64,000 nt of DNA from Volutella citrinella (lineage: Eukaryota > Ascomycota > Sordariomycetes > Hypocreales > Nectriaceae). The notes beneath the pieces were generated by a model that was given only the letters and a program-made list of their open reading frames with translations, was not told the origin of the DNA and did not search any database. Position numbers and translations under genes: made by a program. Positions 62,732 to 64,000 of the stretch are shown here, piece by piece (within the stretch, counting starts at the first letter, position 1; each line of letters opens with the position of its first letter). The stretch is taken from positions 4,526,001 to 4,590,000 of the forward strand of contig JAWZSP010000002.1 of assembly GCA_034401135.1 (NCBI GenBank), read 5' to 3'.

Positions 62732-64000
62732 ATGACCAAACCCACCCTCAACGTCCATGATGGCTTCGTCCAAATCATCGACGGCCAGATTGCACCAACC
62801 GAGAAGACCCGCCACGGTGTGAACCCTGCCAATCTCGGCTCGCACCCTGAGGTGCCTGTCGCCACGGAGCAAGACCTCGACCGCGCCGTTGCCGCCGGGA
62901 AGAAGGCTTTCAAGTCCTGGAGCAAGACGCCCTATGCAGAGCGCCGCCGGCTGGTTCTTGCATACGCAGACGCCCTTGATGCCCTGCGGGGCGAGTTCCA
63001 GGCTCTCCTCACTGCCGAGCAGGGCAAGGCTGTCAGTGCCTCCCCGTCCCTCCCCCCCGCTCCACGTTCTAACATGATGCCGCTTTCCAGACTCCCGAAG
63101 CCGCCGCCGAGACAGACTGCGCCATAGAGTGGATGCGTGGCATGGCCCAGATTCCCCTTCCCGAGGAAGTCATTGAAGAGGGAGCCACCCGCACCGTCGT
63201 CACCCGACACACGCCCATCGGAGTTGTAGCGGCCCTCGTGCCGTGGAACTTTCCGCTGATGCTAGCCACAGGCAAGATTGCACCAGCAGTACTGACAGGA
63301 AATGTCATCATCATCAAGCCTTCGTAAGGATCCTCGTTCACTTCAAGCATTGCAGGATTGTTTAGCCCTGATGTCGCTCTTGCACAGTCCCTTCACCCCG
63401 TACGGCGGGCTCAAGCTGGTGGAACTGGCTCAAAAGTTCTTCCCGCCCGGCGTCGTTCAGTCTCTCAGCGGTGACGATCGTCTGGGCCCTTGGATGACAT
63501 CGCATCCCGGCGTTGACAAGGTCAGCTTCACGGGCTCGACGGCTACAGGGAAAGCCGTGCTGCGAAGTGCAAGCTCGACTCTGAAGCGGGTTACACTAGA
63601 GCTGTAAGTCTTGGGTTCCAGTCGTGACTGTTGGGGGTCTCATGTTTCTCTAGAGGTGGCAACGACCCAGCCATCATCTTCCCGGACGTTGATATCGAGA
63701 AGACGGCCGAAAAGGTATCAAACATTCACACGACATCCCCCCTCCCCTTGCTTCGTTTTGCCAAGCGTACTAACAATGCAGGTTGCATTTTACGCCTTTC
63801 TCAACTCAGGACAAATTTGTCTGAATCTGAAGCGAATCTTTGTCCACGAGAGCATCTACCAGCCGTTCAGGGAGGCGATTGTCAAGGTAGTCAAGGCCTA
63901 CCACGTCGGAGACGGTGCCCAGCAGGGCGTGACCCATGGGCCCCTGCAGAATGTCGCCCAGTATCAGCGTGTCAAGACCTTTTTCGACGACATCGAGAAA
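62732..64000 (+). CDS. Aldehyde dehydrogenase, C-terminus beyond the window
   Basis: Five exons (62732-63031, 63091-63323, 63388-63603, 63654-63714, 63782 to the edge) with GT-AG introns of 50-67 bp give the first 343 residues. Family motifs in order: [31 protein letters not shown] in the NAD(P) site, VTLELGGNDPA with the general base Glu249, and [13 protein letters not shown] with catalytic Cys283. Reaction of the family: NAD(P)+-dependent oxidation of aldehydes to acids. The substrate is not clear; the pattern resembles fungal betaine-aldehyde/phenylacetaldehyde or succinate-semialdehyde-type members. The frame is open at the last base of the window. Confidence 0.9.

Overview
The window is nuclear DNA of a filamentous ascomycete (Pezizomycotina, most likely Sordariomycetes). 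The evidence is: many 47-75 bp GT-AG introns, a Zn2Cys6 regulator, HET-domain genes, a qa-1F/qa-1S-type quinate regulator pair, a lone dispersed 5S rRNA gene, and AT-rich blocks and nonsense codons with the C-to-T/G-to-A signature of repeat-induced point mutation (RIP). All gene models are read by eye from reading frames and splice motifs.

Layout. (1) 1-4000: divergent quinate regulators, a QA-1F/QutA-like activator (cut by the window edge) and a QA-1S/QutR-like repressor. (2) 4300-9500: decayed genes: an SRPBCC/Bet v1-like pseudogene, a cupin pseudogene, a 5'-truncated RidA copy, a zinc-cluster remnant, and a DUF3500 gene with one in-frame stop. (3) 10.1-13.3 kb: a secreted HExxH metallopeptidase and a DUF7730-like gene. 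(4) 13.7-21.6 kb: two RIP-destroyed AT-rich blocks, carrying a shared sequence in inverted orientation, flank a RidA gene whose 3' half was mutated by RIP, a truncated PLP-dependent dehydratase, an intact HET gene and a nucleoside-phosphorylase/NLR remnant. (5) 21,606-33,744: a 12.1-kb, apparently full-length Ty3/gypsy-type LTR retrotransposon with identical 334-bp LTRs and an intact 2200-codon Gag-Pol frame. Between pol and its 3' LTR it carries two extra divergent genes: a Ulp1/C48-like cysteine protease and, antisense to the element, an intron-containing Cys-rich protein. (6) 33.7-43 kb: an FAD-oxidoreductase fragment cut by the LTR, a HET gene with one nonsense codon, a PstS-like phosphate-binding protein gene and an intact HET gene. 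(7) 43.4-64 kb: mostly ordinary genes: an Mx-type dynamin GTPase, a C2H2 protein, an Ola1/YchF ATPase, a DHA1 MFS transporter, F-box-like genes, a secreted beta-lactamase-family hydrolase, a small secreted Cys-rich protein, a 5S rRNA gene and an aldehyde dehydrogenase running off the end.

The stretch from about 4 to 43 kb looks like a transposon-rich accessory compartment: RIP-scarred, with HET/NLR genes in various states of decay, and recently entered by a retrotransposon that shows no RIP. The strongest candidate for something undescribed is that retrotransposon and its Ulp1-protease plus antisense zinc-protein cargo.
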